Shown: positions 38,271 to 48,106, counted from the stretch's first letter. The stretch: 64,000 nucleotides of DNA from Flavobacteriaceae bacterium UBA3356 (GCA_002360635.1 DEQW01000001.1:932036-996035), one strand, 5' to 3'. Notes: a model not told the origin generated them from the sequence alone. Numbers and translations: made by a program.

Positions 38271-39167
38271 ATGTTACAACAATTTGACGAACGTAATCGC
38301 GATATTCAAGTATTTATAAAAGATAGGCTATACCATAGAGACGAGGCTAAAGTATCGGTTTTTGATAGTTCGGTACAAGGTGGTGATGCTGTTTGGGAAG
38401 GATTACGGGTTTATCCTGAAGGGATTGTTTGTTTAGATAAACACCTTACCCGTTTGCACGAAAGTGCTAAAACACTTGCGTTTGTTGATATTCCTTCAAA
38501 AAAAGTTATAAAAGAAGCGATACAAAAAACACTCGATGCCAATAACATGAATGACGATGTCCATATTCGGTTAACGTTAACCCGAGGGGAGAAAATTACA
38601 AGTGGGATGGATCCGCGTGTTAATCAAAACGGTTCTTGCTTAATAGTTTTAGCAGAATGGAAACCATTAGTATACGATAATAGTGGTGGTATTAAAGTGC
38701 TTAGTTCTAGTCAACGCCGTAACGCACCACAATTTTTAGATAGTAAAATTCATCACGCAAATTTATTGAATAATATCCTTGCTAAAATACAAGCTAATGT
38801 GGCTGGTAAAGATGCCGGATTAATGCTGGATGAACGCGGTTTTGTAGCCGAATTAAACGGAAGCAATGTGTTTATGCTTAAAAACAACATTATTTATACA
38901 CCTTATGCACACGCCTGCTTACCGGGAATAACAAGAGGCTCGGTTATTGAATTGTGCCAAAAAAGCAATATTCCCATTGAAGAAGCAGATCTTACACTTT
39001 CACAATTTATGAATGCCGATGCTGCTTTTGCAACAGGAACCATGGGAGAGCTTACCCCAATTGTGGAAATTGACGGGCGTGAAATTTCAAAAGAAAATAG
39101 GCTGTTAAAAGAAGTTATGGAATTATTTAAGACTAATGTGAGAAACCTTTGTGAGCCGCTTGATTAA
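38271..39167 (+). CDS. Class IV aminotransferase (branched-chain / D-amino-acid type)
   Basis: 298 residues of PLP fold-type IV. The start SVFDSSVQGGDAVWEGLRVY is the family signature. The Schiff-base Lys lies in FLDSKIHHANLLNNILAKIQ, followed by AELNGSNVFMLKNNIIYTPY, CLPGITRGSVIELC and TGTMGELTPIVEIDG. It resembles IlvE, DAAT and 4-amino-4-deoxychorismate lyase; the sequence alone does not fix which. The upstream sulfotransferase-like gene is translationally coupled, which argues for a dedicated small-molecule step rather than housekeeping leucine synthesis. Confidence 0.83.
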   Translation: MLQQFDERNRDIQVFIKDRLYHRDEAKVSVFDSSVQGGDAVWEGLRVYPEGIVCLDKHLTRLHESAKTLAFVDIPSKKVIKEAIQKTLDANNMNDDVHIRLTLTRGEKITSGMDPRVNQNGSCLIVLAEWKPLVYDNSGGIKVLSSSQRRNAPQFLDSKIHHANLLNNILAKIQANVAGKDAGLMLDERGFVAELNGSNVFMLKNNIIYTPYAHACLPGITRGSVIELCQKSNIPIEEADLTLSQFMNADAAFATGTMGELTPIVEIDGREISKENRLLKEVMELFKTNVRNLCEPLD

Positions 39168-39216
39168 CGATAGAATAGTCGCTTAAAATTTAGAGTTAAA
39201 AATTCACTAATTTCCA

Positions 39217-39248
39217 TTGCGTAATTTAAACAGAAAAAACTATCTTTG
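39217..39248 (+). promoter_or_regulatory. atpD-atpC promoter
   Basis: TTG at 39217-39219, 21 bp, then an exact TATCTTTG at 39241-39248. The ATG of atpD is 61 nt further on. This is the most complete Bacteroidota-type promoter in the window. Confidence 0.7.
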
Positions 39249-39288
39249 CACCGTTCAAAAACAGGGTGATAATTGCACCCTTAGATAA

Positions 39289-40815
<1,527 letters not shown>

Positions 40816-40818
40816 ATT

Positions 40819-40853
40819 GCTTAAAGCTATAAGCTTAAAGCCTAAAGCATAAA
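40819..40853 (+). repeat. Heptanucleotide tandem array between atpD and atpC
   Basis: Five 7-bp units (GCTTAAA, GCTATAA, GCTTAAA, GCCTAAA, GCATAAA) fill nearly the whole gap. The array ends 3 bp before the atpC ATG. Confidence 0.75.
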
Positions 40854-40856
40854 ATA

Positions 40857-41132
40857 ATGTATTTAGAAATAGTAACACCAGAAGCTTTATTGGTAAGTGG
40901 AGAAGTAGAGTCGGTAACTGTACCGGGCGTAGAAGGTGAGTTTCAAATGTTGAATAACCACGCCCCAATTGTATCTGTTTTAGCGAAAGGGAAAGTAAAA
41001 TTTTCTGGAAATCCTACCATAGCTGAAGGTTTTGAAAATAAATTCAATAAAGAAGATGGGAAGTGGGTACTTGAAATTACCAGCGGAACCATTGAAATGA
41101 ATAACAATAAAGCGATTGTGTTGGCCGATTAA
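40857..41132 (+). CDS. atpC: ATP synthase F1 subunit epsilon (short form)
   Basis: 91 residues, which is only the N-terminal beta-sandwich of subunit epsilon (most bacteria have about 130-140). Conserved: MYLEIVTPEALLVSGEVESV, VPGVEGEFQMLNNHAPIVSV, and ITSGTIEMNNNKAIVLAD. The C-terminal helical hairpin that inhibits ATP hydrolysis is missing, as in other Bacteroidota. It sits in the central stalk and couples the c-ring to beta. It is co-transcribed with atpD and followed by a strong terminator. Confidence 0.95.
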   Translation: MYLEIVTPEALLVSGEVESVTVPGVEGEFQMLNNHAPIVSVLAKGKVKFSGNPTIAEGFENKFNKEDGKWVLEITSGTIEMNNNKAIVLAD

Positions 41133-41155
41133 ACAGCATATATCAAAAAACAATT

Positions 41156-41192
41156 AAACCCCAAATTTCACTGTCGAAATTTGGGGTTTTTT
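41156..41192 (+). terminator. Terminator of atpD-atpC
   Basis: A 14-bp perfect stem (AAACCCCAAATTTC / GAAATTTGGGGTTT), 6-nt loop and T run. Confidence 0.92.
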
Positions 41193-41218
41193 AGTAATGT
41201 GAGTATTATTGTCTTCTT

Positions 41219-41695
41219 GTGATTAAACAAAACGTTTTTATTTCTGAAGGAAACCGTCCACTATGGCATAGAATTATTGCTGCACTTTGCTATACGTTAA
41301 TGTTGGTCTGTCTTTATAAATTTATTGTTGAACCAAATACAAGCTGGCTGTATGCAGCAAGTATGTTGTTTTCAACTGGCTTGACATTTTCCGTGATTAG
41401 GGACTACCATTTTGATTTTGAAGAAAAGAGATATAAAATTGAACATTGTGTTGGTCCAATAAAACTAGGTAAGTGGAAAAATTTTAACCAATTAGATTAC
41501 GTGTCTATATTTAAAAATGGCAAGGGATATTACGAAGTAAATCTTTGGTATAATAGAAACAATCATTTTAATATAACTACGCTCGACAATTTTCAAGATT
41601 GTTTTGAAATAGGTAAAAACATTGCTGAAAAACTAAAAATCGACTTTCTAGATGCGGCGACAGACCCAAGAAACTCTGTATGGGTGAATCAGTAG
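41219..41695 (+). CDS. Small membrane protein, unknown function
   Basis: 158 residues from a GTG start. Two adjacent membrane helices (IIAALCYTLMLVCLYKFIV and LYAASMLFSTGLTFSVI) are followed by a cytoplasmic beta-rich domain (DYHFDFEEKRYKIEHCVGPI, YYEVNLWYNRNNHFNITTLD), a layout like bacterial PH-domain membrane proteins. I do not recognise a named family. It is convergent with nhaA with a 6-bp gap and no terminator between them. Confidence 0.65.
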   Translation: MIKQNVFISEGNRPLWHRIIAALCYTLMLVCLYKFIVEPNTSWLYAASMLFSTGLTFSVIRDYHFDFEEKRYKIEHCVGPIKLGKWKNFNQLDYVSIFKNGKGYYEVNLWYNRNNHFNITTLDNFQDCFEIGKNIAEKLKIDFLDAATDPRNSVWVNQ

Positions 41696-41701
41696 ATTTT
41701 G

Positions 41702-43021
41702 TTAAACGTTACGGGATGCTTTTTCCTCTTCATTCTTTTTTAATTGAAACCTCAAAATAAGATATCCTGCTATTCCGGCAACCATAGAGCCTAATAAAAT
41801 TCCAATTTTAGAGGTCGTCAATAGGTCATTAGATCTAAAGGCCAATTCGGCTATAAATAGTGACATAGTAAAGCCTACGCCACCTAAAAAGCTAACTCCA
41901 AGAATCTGTTTAAAGTTTATTCCAGTGGGAAGTACCGCAACTTTAAGTTTATAGGCTAAATAGCTAAATAAAGTAATACCTATAACTTTCCCCAGAACCA
42001 TAGCAATGGCTATTTGTGAGATAAGCTCTGTAGTGCTCAACGAATCGAGACTTATGGTTATTCCGGCATTGGCCAAGGCAAATATGGGCATAATAACAAT
42101 CGCAACCCATCCACTAAGGCCATTTTCCAATTGTTGCATAGGTGTTTGTACGCGATCGGTTATCAGGTTTATTTTATCGACAGCATCCTGTTGTTCATCC
42201 GATAGAACGATTCTCTTGGCCTTTGTTTTCTTGAAAAGGTTCAGGGATTTTCGTATTTCTTCAAAAAAGTTGTCTAGTTCTATGTTTCTACTCGATGGAA
42301 TGACCAATGCCAATAAAACCCCTGCAATTGTAGGATGTATCCCGGATTTTAAGAAAAGGACCCATACAGCGATTCCAGAAATTAGCAGTAAATATTTTGA
42401 GTGAAATTTTTTGTAAGCCAAAAATGCCAAAAAAGTTAAAATGCCAAGTGCTACAAATAAATAGGAGAGGTGCATTTCGTGACTATAGAATGTTGCAATT
42501 ACCAAAATGGCACCAATATCATCAATAATAGCGAAGGTTGTCAAAAATATTTTAAGTCCTAATGGTACACGCTTCCCCAATAAATTAAGTATTCCTAATG
42601 AAAAGGCGATGTCTGTAGCCATAGGGATACCCCAGCCTGATGCTCCTCGGTCTTGGTCGTGTAGTAATAAGAAAATAGCAATAGGAACAACAATGCCCCC
42701 CAAAGCCGCAAAAATAGGCATAGATGCCTTTCGCATGGTGGTAAGTTCGCCATCTAAAATTTCACGTTTAATTTCTAAACCTACATAAAAGAAGAAAATG
42801 GTCATTAGCCCATCATTTACCCACAAATACAGAGGTTTTTCAATTATAAAATCTGTATTACTAAAACCAATGGCAAAAGTTTCGTTCCAGAAAGTATGAT
42901 AGCTTTCGTGCCAAGGCGAATTTGCCCAAACCAAAGCAATGACCGTAAACAAAAGTAGGATATAACTACCCGATGTTGAGCTGTTTATAAACGATTCGAT
43001 AGGGTTTTTAGCTATTTTCAA
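41702..43021 (-). CDS. nhaA: Na+/H+ antiporter NhaA
   Basis: 439 residues from a TTG start, since no ATG precedes the conserved PIESFINSSTSGSYILLLFT. Eleven to twelve membrane helices. The ion-binding and unwound-helix residues are present: MATDIAFSLGIL, the twin aspartates in FAIIDDIGAILVIATFY, and the C-terminal FLGGVGFTMSLFIAELAF. It exports Na+ or Li+ in exchange for H+ at the inner membrane, as expected in a salt-tolerant organism. The long cytoplasmic loop between the halves carries LSDEQQDAVDKINLITDRVQ. Confidence 0.95.
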   Translation of the reverse strand: MKIAKNPIESFINSSTSGSYILLLFTVIALVWANSPWHESYHTFWNETFAIGFSNTDFIIEKPLYLWVNDGLMTIFFFYVGLEIKREILDGELTTMRKASMPIFAALGGIVVPIAIFLLLHDQDRGASGWGIPMATDIAFSLGILNLLGKRVPLGLKIFLTTFAIIDDIGAILVIATFYSHEMHLSYLFVALGILTFLAFLAYKKFHSKYLLLISGIAVWVLFLKSGIHPTIAGVLLALVIPSSRNIELDNFFEEIRKSLNLFKKTKAKRIVLSDEQQDAVDKINLITDRVQTPMQQLENGLSGWVAIVIMPIFALANAGITISLDSLSTTELISQIAIAMVLGKVIGITLFSYLAYKLKVAVLPTGINFKQILGVSFLGGVGFTMSLFIAELAFRSNDLLTTSKIGILLGSMVAGIAGYLILRFQLKKNEEEKASRNV

Positions 43022-43093
43022 ATCAACTAGGTTTATTGGTTCTAAAAATGATAAAGTTATAAAATGTGATTATGTTTTGGCAATAAAAGTGTA

Positions 43094-43300
43094 TCAATCT
43101 TTTTTGAATTTTAAAATATCACCTGGTTGGCAGTTTAAAGCATAGCAAATAGCTTCTAAGGTTGAGAAACGCACGGCTTTAGCTTTTCCAGACCGAAGAA
43201 TGGAAAGATTGGCCTCTGTTATGCCTACAATTTCGGCTAGTTCTTTGCCTTTCATACCACGGTCTGCTAGTATACTATCAAGGTTTATAATGATTGCCAT
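43094..43300 (-). CDS. XRE-family helix-turn-helix regulator (YozG-like)
   Basis: 68 residues, essentially one Cro/CI-type HTH: MAIIINLDSILADRGMKGKE, recognition region ITEANLSILRSGKAKAVRFS, and the tail AICYALNCQPGDILKFKKD. This small class is typically encoded next to DUF2975 membrane proteins, as here (gap 3 bp). It should bind the two palindromes in front of the operon (44613-44660) and control its own expression, possibly with the membrane proteins as sensors or anchors (inference). Confidence 0.88.
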   Translation of the reverse strand: MAIIINLDSILADRGMKGKELAEIVGITEANLSILRSGKAKAVRFSTLEAICYALNCQPGDILKFKKD

Positions 43301-43303
43301 GAC

Positions 43304-44086
43304 TTATATAGTTAAATCGTTTTCTTCTTTTATTTCATTTCCTTTTTTCAAAAGAAAAGCTAGTGCTAATAGAGACAAACCCATTATAAAAAATGTAAAG
43401 TCAAAGTCTAAAGTTGGGTTGAACGAATATTTTATAACCTGACTAAGGTTTCGGTCTTCGGTAGGAAGTTTAAACTGAATTAAACCATAACTATTAATAA
43501 AGTAAATACTTAACAGAAGACTAACTATTTCTGAAATAATAAATGCAAGTCCTATATACTTGATATTTTTTGAAATGATAGGAGTAAAAGTAATCTCTTT
43601 TTTTAATGGAATAAGGGTTCTTCTTAATAGATAAAGTATAAATACTGTAACAATAAGCGAAATATAGCTATAGAATATACTTAATACCGTAAATAAAAGA
43701 TTTGAACTTTTAACTTGTATGGTTGTATACACAAACTTCTTTTTTTCTGTAAACTCGTGTGCGTTATCTATTCTATTTAATATCCCCTCAAAAGAAGATT
43801 TAGAGGGGATTTTTCTGGAGGTGTATGTTTTGCTTCCTGTGATCGAATTATAGGTTGCTTTATTCCCTTCTAAGTCAAAAATCGAATCTGGAGTTTTTAT
43901 TCTCATTTCAACAGGAATATTAAAACCATTAGATGGATGCAAGTCACTTGAAAAGTTTCCAATATGTCCATTATCGGAAAAAGCAATAAATGTAAAATTA
44001 AAGATTAAAACGGCTAAGCAAAGCACAAAAGCTATAGTTGTAGTCCAGTATAAAAAATTAATCAAGAGGTGTGGTTTTTTCATCAT
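43304..44086 (-). CDS. DUF2975 membrane protein with extracytoplasmic loop
   Basis: 260 residues with four membrane helices: WTTTIAFVLCLAVLIFNF, then LFTVLSIFYSYISLIVTVFI, YIGLAFIISEIVSLLLSIYF and FTFFIMGLSLLALAFLL. An extracytoplasmic loop of about 100 residues separates helices 1 and 2. It ends in KEENDLTI, the same tail as its neighbour, immediately before the XRE gene. DUF2975 proteins have no known activity. It is the second gene of a three-gene operon. Confidence 0.8.
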   Translation of the reverse strand: MMKKPHLLINFLYWTTTIAFVLCLAVLIFNFTFIAFSDNGHIGNFSSDLHPSNGFNIPVEMRIKTPDSIFDLEGNKATYNSITGSKTYTSRKIPSKSSFEGILNRIDNAHEFTEKKKFVYTTIQVKSSNLLFTVLSIFYSYISLIVTVFILYLLRRTLIPLKKEITFTPIISKNIKYIGLAFIISEIVSLLLSIYFINSYGLIQFKLPTEDRNLSQVIKYSFNPTLDFDFTFFIMGLSLLALAFLLKKGNEIKEENDLTI

Positions 44087-44092
44087 TAGCTT

Positions 44093-44608
44093 TTATATGG
44101 TTAAGTCGTTTTCTTCTTTAATTGATTTAGCTTTAAAAAGTGCATTGCTCTGTAAGATAAAAAAGAGTCCTATTATAATTAAAAACAAGGGAATCATGAT
44201 ATTAGTGCCATAGGTTAGTTTAATTGTCCCTAAGGATAATGTGCTTAACCAAAACACGGTATAAGTTACCATAAGAAAAATACCGGCTATAGTCAGCATG
44301 TTCCCACTGCGTTTTAAATTTTCGATAACTGGTGTTTTTAAAAAATTGTTATTTAGTACATGCTTCGCTGTTTTTTTTAAGTAGTATAGTCCAAGTAGAA
44401 AGATTATATAGGATAGAAAACTCAAGCCTATGCCTACCCAATACAAGAGAGGTAGTTTTGTCAATTCCTCATAGCTTGTTATAGGTACTTCGGCGATATT
44501 AATGCTGAAAACACCAAAAGGAAGAATAAATATAAAACCTATCAAGCCAGCACAATGGAAGATAAATAAAATATCAATTAATCTTTTTAAGAGTATGTTT
44601 GTTTTCAT
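44093..44608 (-). CDS. DUF2975 membrane protein
   Basis: The ATG at 44608 is chosen because earlier in-frame codons run through the operator region. The product has 171 residues and four helices (LFIFHCAGLIGFIFILPFGV, WVGIGLSFLSYIIFLLGLYY, GNMLTIAGIFLMVTYTVFWL, IMIPLFLIIIGLFFILQSNA) without the long loop of its neighbour. It ends in SIKEENDLTI. First gene of the DUF2975-DUF2975-XRE operon. Confidence 0.82.
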   Translation of the reverse strand: MKTNILLKRLIDILFIFHCAGLIGFIFILPFGVFSINIAEVPITSYEELTKLPLLYWVGIGLSFLSYIIFLLGLYYLKKTAKHVLNNNFLKTPVIENLKRSGNMLTIAGIFLMVTYTVFWLSTLSLGTIKLTYGTNIMIPLFLIIIGLFFILQSNALFKAKSIKEENDLTI

Positions 44609-44612
44609 AAAA

Positions 44613-44660
44613 TTATTGTTTAACAATAACAAATATATAATTATTATTGTTAAACAATAA
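44613..44660 (-). promoter_or_regulatory. Paired palindromic operators flanking the promoter of the DUF2975-XRE operon
   Basis: Two 17-bp palindromes, TTATTGTTTAACAATAA (44613-44629) and TTATTGTTAAACAATAA (44644-44660), have 8-bp perfect arms, and their centres lie 31 bp apart, about three helical turns. Between them, on the minus strand, lies an exact -7 box TATATTTG (44637-44630). One site covers the transcription start and the other the -33 region, a repressor arrangement. The likely ligand is the XRE protein at 43094-43300. Confidence 0.78.
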
Positions 44661-44817
44661 TATTTTTTTAAATTATATTTATTGATGATTATTATTAACT
44701 TGTGTTCTACCAAATATAAGAATAGGTGTGAGAGATCTTAAGAAAAGCTTAACCCAAAAAAACCAATGCGTTTGCAAAGTAAACTTTTCTTTAAGAAAAC
44801 CTTTCGGCTAAGTTTTG

Positions 44818-44825
44818 TAATTTTG
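44818..44825 (+). promoter_or_regulatory. -7 box of the JmjC-like gene
   Basis: TAATTTTG followed by C, 16 nt before the ATG at 44842. Confidence 0.5.
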
Positions 44826-44841
44826 CTGTTTTAATTAGCAT

Positions 44842-45708
44842 ATGCAATTACAAGATATAGATAGAGTCGAAACAATTTCAAAAGAAGACTTTATTGAAAA
44901 TTATTTCAAACCCCAAAAACCAGTCGTAATAGAGCGGTTTATCGAGGATTGGCCTGCTTACAAAAAATGGGATTTAGACTATATGTCCAAAGTAGCTGGC
45001 GATAAAGAAGTTCCGCTTTATGACAATAGGCCTGTAAGTCATGAAGATGGTTTTAACGAGCCACACGCAACCATGAAAATGAGTGAGTATATTGATTTGC
45101 TCAAAAAAGAACCTACCAAATACCGTATTTTTCTTTGGAATATTTTAAAGGAAGTGCCAGAACTTCAAAAAGATTATTCGTATCCAGACTTTGGGATAAA
45201 ACTAATGAAAGGGCTTCCCATGTTATTTTTTGGAGGTGAGGACAGTTACACCTTTATGCATTACGATATTGATTTGGCCAATATTTTTCATTTTCATTTC
45301 CACGGAAAAAAAGAGGTGATTTTGTTTGATCAACAACAGAATGATTATCTGTATAAAATTCCACATTCGCTCATCACCCGGGAAGATATAGATTTTACCA
45401 ATCCTGATTACAATAAATGGCCTGCGCTAAAAGAGGCAAAAGGGTTTAGAGCACAATTAGAACACGGAAATGTATTGTACATGCCCGAGGGTTATTGGCA
45501 CTACATGCGATATATAACCCCTGGTTTTTCCATGAGCTTACGCGCCATTGCTAGAAACCCTAAAAACCTAGGCAAAGCCATCTATAATATTGCTATTATG
45601 CGTCATTTTGATACGTTGATGCGTAAGTTGAAAGGACAAGATTGGATCGATAAAAAAAATGAAAAAGCGATTACGAATACACATAAAAAACTAGGGATAG
45701 AAAGGTAA
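44842..45708 (+). CDS. Cupin-like JmjC-domain protein
   Basis: 288 residues matching the cupin_8/JmjC group of Fe(II)/2-oxoglutarate oxygenases. The start FIENYFKPQKPVVIERFIED is typical. The iron facial triad is visible as HYDID (His, Asp) and a distal His in LYMPEGYWHYM, with FHFHGKKEVILFD as the oxoglutarate strand. Such bacterial enzymes hydroxylate proteins or small molecules; the substrate is unknown. The gene is monocistronic and ends at a bidirectional terminator. Confidence 0.86.
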   Translation: MQLQDIDRVETISKEDFIENYFKPQKPVVIERFIEDWPAYKKWDLDYMSKVAGDKEVPLYDNRPVSHEDGFNEPHATMKMSEYIDLLKKEPTKYRIFLWNILKEVPELQKDYSYPDFGIKLMKGLPMLFFGGEDSYTFMHYDIDLANIFHFHFHGKKEVILFDQQQNDYLYKIPHSLITREDIDFTNPDYNKWPALKEAKGFRAQLEHGNVLYMPEGYWHYMRYITPGFSMSLRAIARNPKNLGKAIYNIAIMRHFDTLMRKLKGQDWIDKKNEKAITNTHKKLGIER

Positions 45709-45731
45709 CTGAAATGATTTTTTAAAATAAA

Positions 45732-45766
45732 AAAGAGCCTTTTACAAATTGTGTAAAAGGCTCTTT
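45732..45766. terminator. Bidirectional terminator
   Basis: A 15-bp perfect stem AAAGAGCCTTTTACA / TGTAAAAGGCTCTTT with a 5-nt loop between convergent genes. Confidence 0.93.
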
Positions 45767-45787
45767 CTGTTTCCGAAGAATAATAGA

Positions 45788-48031
45788 TTATGCTTTTTTG
45801 TAGCTTAAATAATATTCTTCCATTAAGTTCATTAAAGCAGTTATCAAATCTTTCGTTTCCAACAACAGGCTGAAATACAGTGCTGTATTTTTTGGACTCG
45901 ACTCTTCGGTTCTAGTACGGGCTATTTGCTTTTCAATTTTTTCTGAAACATACTCGAACAACTCTTGCTTTTTATCAAGCACCGTTTTAATCTTTTCGAT
46001 TTCTCGATTTTGGAAGATAGATTCAATGTCAACAAATAAGTTTTCCAAAGATTGATCGATTTCCTGTAAATCTTTAATTTGATTAAAACGTAATGCCTTG
46101 TGATTATTATTTACGTGTTTATAACTCGCTTTTGAAATAAACTCAAGCGATTGAGCTACATCTTGCAAATACCCAAGGATAATGATGTAGAAGTTACTTC
46201 CGCGAACACTTTTTTCGTCTAAATCTTTTATGAAATAGAAAATATTATCACGCAATTCATCAATTTCATCGTTTAGCTTCTTAACTCCTTTTTTACTCTT
46301 TTTCAGCTTAGAGGTGTCTTGTTTTGCCAATCCACGAAGCATATCAGAATAGATTTTATTGCTTCGGTGAATTACTTTTGCAATATTGTCTGCACTTTCC
46401 TGGATGATACCTTGTACGGTATTGCTTTCAGTCTTTTTAAGACCAGTTTCATCCATTATTATGTTACTCTTCTTTTTGTAAGAAAGGTAGTTTCGCACCA
46501 ATAAAAGCACAGCTAACATTAGTAAAATTGCGATTGCAACCCCTTTCCCTAAGAAAATAAGGTATGCTAACGTTCCTGCAGCCACAAAGGCACTAAATGC
46601 TGTAAAGAACCAGCCACCGATCACATTTAATACTCCAGCAACACGGTACACTGCACTTTCACGCCCCCAAGCTCGGTCTGCAAGTGAAGTACCCATAGCC
46701 ACCATAAAGGTTACGTAAGTGGTGGATAAAGGAAGCTTCATTGAGGTTGCGATTGAGATAAGAACTCCTGCTACAACTAAGTTAATGGAAGCCCTAATCA
46801 TATCAAAAGCTGGTAACTCGTAGGTTCTATGTTTTGGTAACTCTACCACTGGTTTTTCAAAACGCGAGTTTATATTTTTAGTGGTAGCTTTTGGCAAAAC
46901 ATAATTTAGTCCTTGAGCTACTCTCGAAGTACCTTTTACAACTACTCTAGATAACATGTTAGGTTGAAATTTTTCGTGACCTTCCCCTTGTCTGGATAGT
47001 CCGATTTCGGTCTCAGCTACGCTACGGGCTTTTTTAGAGAACCAAAGCGTCAATACCATTACACCACCAGCTATAAATAGCAAGAAAGGTTCTGCGGGCA
47101 CTTTTTCAGAAAGAACATCCATAGAAAAAGAAGAGGCAGCTTCACCAGAGGCCAACCAAGCTTCATAAGAATGAAAGGCAGCCATAGGGACACCAATAAA
47201 GTTAACCAAGTCGTTTCCTGAAAAGGCGAGTGCCAAACCAAACGTACCTACTGCAATTACGATTATAAGTATGCTTTTCTTGAACAGTTTCATAAAGAGA
47301 AAAGAAAAGAGCGTCCAGAAAATAAAGCTTCCTCCAACAAAGTAAAGCTCGTTCCCTTCTACTACCTCTTTAAAATCTCCGTAGTAAGGGGTTCCTTTCA
47401 GTCCTTTCATAAAGATGAAATATCCAATGGCCGTTAGGGCAACTCCACCAAATAAAGCACCAAAGTTTTTAATTCTCTTTTCGTAGTGGAAGGTAAACAC
47501 CAAGCGGGATAGCCACTGAACGACTGCACCTACCGTAAAGGCAATGACGACGGAAAGCAGAATCCCCAATATAATTTCGGTAGCTTTTGCCGTGTTTATG
47601 TATTTACCAAGATCTGCCCAAGTTTCAGTTTCATTAGCGCCAATTTTTATTAGCGACATCACTACGGCAGCTCCCAATAATTCAAAAACGATTGAAACGG
47701 TTGTTGATGTTGGTAAGCCAAGAGTGTTAAAAAAGTCGAGCAGTAATATATCGGTTATCATAACTGCCATAAAGACAATCATGATTTCTTCAAAGTAAAA
47801 TTGTCCGGGGTCGAAAATACCTTTTCTGGCAACTTCCATCATCCCGCTTGAAAAGACGGCACCGATAAAAATACCAAGACTGGCAATAATCATTATCGAT
47901 TTAAATGATATGGCTTTAGAACCGATGGCAGAGTTAAGGAAATTAACGGCATCGTTACTAACCCCTACAACAAGATCGGCTACGGCAAGTACTGCCAATG
48001 CTACGATCATTAATAAGTATATGTTTTCCAT
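45788..48031 (-). CDS. Pit-family phosphate transporter with C-terminal PhoU-like domain
   Basis: 747 residues. Residues 1-520 hold the Pit fold with its two signature halves: DLVVGVSNDAVNFLNSAIGS ... GLPTSTTVSIVFELLGA, and SMKLPLSTTYVTFMVAMGTS ... GWFFTAFSAF. Plain Pit proteins are about 420-500 residues. Here an additional C-terminal helical domain (about 530-747: ESADNIAKVIHRSNKIYSDM, KLNDEIDELRDNIFYFIKDL) looks like the DUF47/PhoU-type regulator usually encoded separately. It should import Pi with H+ or Na+ at the inner membrane, with the attached domain gating flux. The OprO/P-type porin gene lies 76 bp upstream on the same strand. Confidence 0.9.
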   Translation of the reverse strand: MENIYLLMIVALAVLAVADLVVGVSNDAVNFLNSAIGSKAISFKSIMIIASLGIFIGAVFSSGMMEVARKGIFDPGQFYFEEIMIVFMAVMITDILLLDFFNTLGLPTSTTVSIVFELLGAAVVMSLIKIGANETETWADLGKYINTAKATEIILGILLSVVIAFTVGAVVQWLSRLVFTFHYEKRIKNFGALFGGVALTAIGYFIFMKGLKGTPYYGDFKEVVEGNELYFVGGSFIFWTLFSFLFMKLFKKSILIIVIAVGTFGLALAFSGNDLVNFIGVPMAAFHSYEAWLASGEAASSFSMDVLSEKVPAEPFLLFIAGGVMVLTLWFSKKARSVAETEIGLSRQGEGHEKFQPNMLSRVVVKGTSRVAQGLNYVLPKATTKNINSRFEKPVVELPKHRTYELPAFDMIRASINLVVAGVLISIATSMKLPLSTTYVTFMVAMGTSLADRAWGRESAVYRVAGVLNVIGGWFFTAFSAFVAAGTLAYLIFLGKGVAIAILLMLAVLLLVRNYLSYKKKSNIIMDETGLKKTESNTVQGIIQESADNIAKVIHRSNKIYSDMLRGLAKQDTSKLKKSKKGVKKLNDEIDELRDNIFYFIKDLDEKSVRGSNFYIIILGYLQDVAQSLEFISKASYKHVNNNHKALRFNQIKDLQEIDQSLENLFVDIESIFQNREIEKIKTVLDKKQELFEYVSEKIEKQIARTRTEESSPKNTALYFSLLLETKDLITALMNLMEEYYLSYKKA

Positions 48032-48106
48032 TTTCTTTAATTAAAGTGGTGCAAATCTCTTAATTTAATTGCCCTTTATTGTTACCAAATTGTTATCTAT
48101 TATCTT

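Noticed and set aside
44609..44713. Upstream in-frame start of the first DUF2975 gene
   Set aside because: This stretch contains the paired palindromes and the -7 box, so it is regulatory DNA rather than coding.
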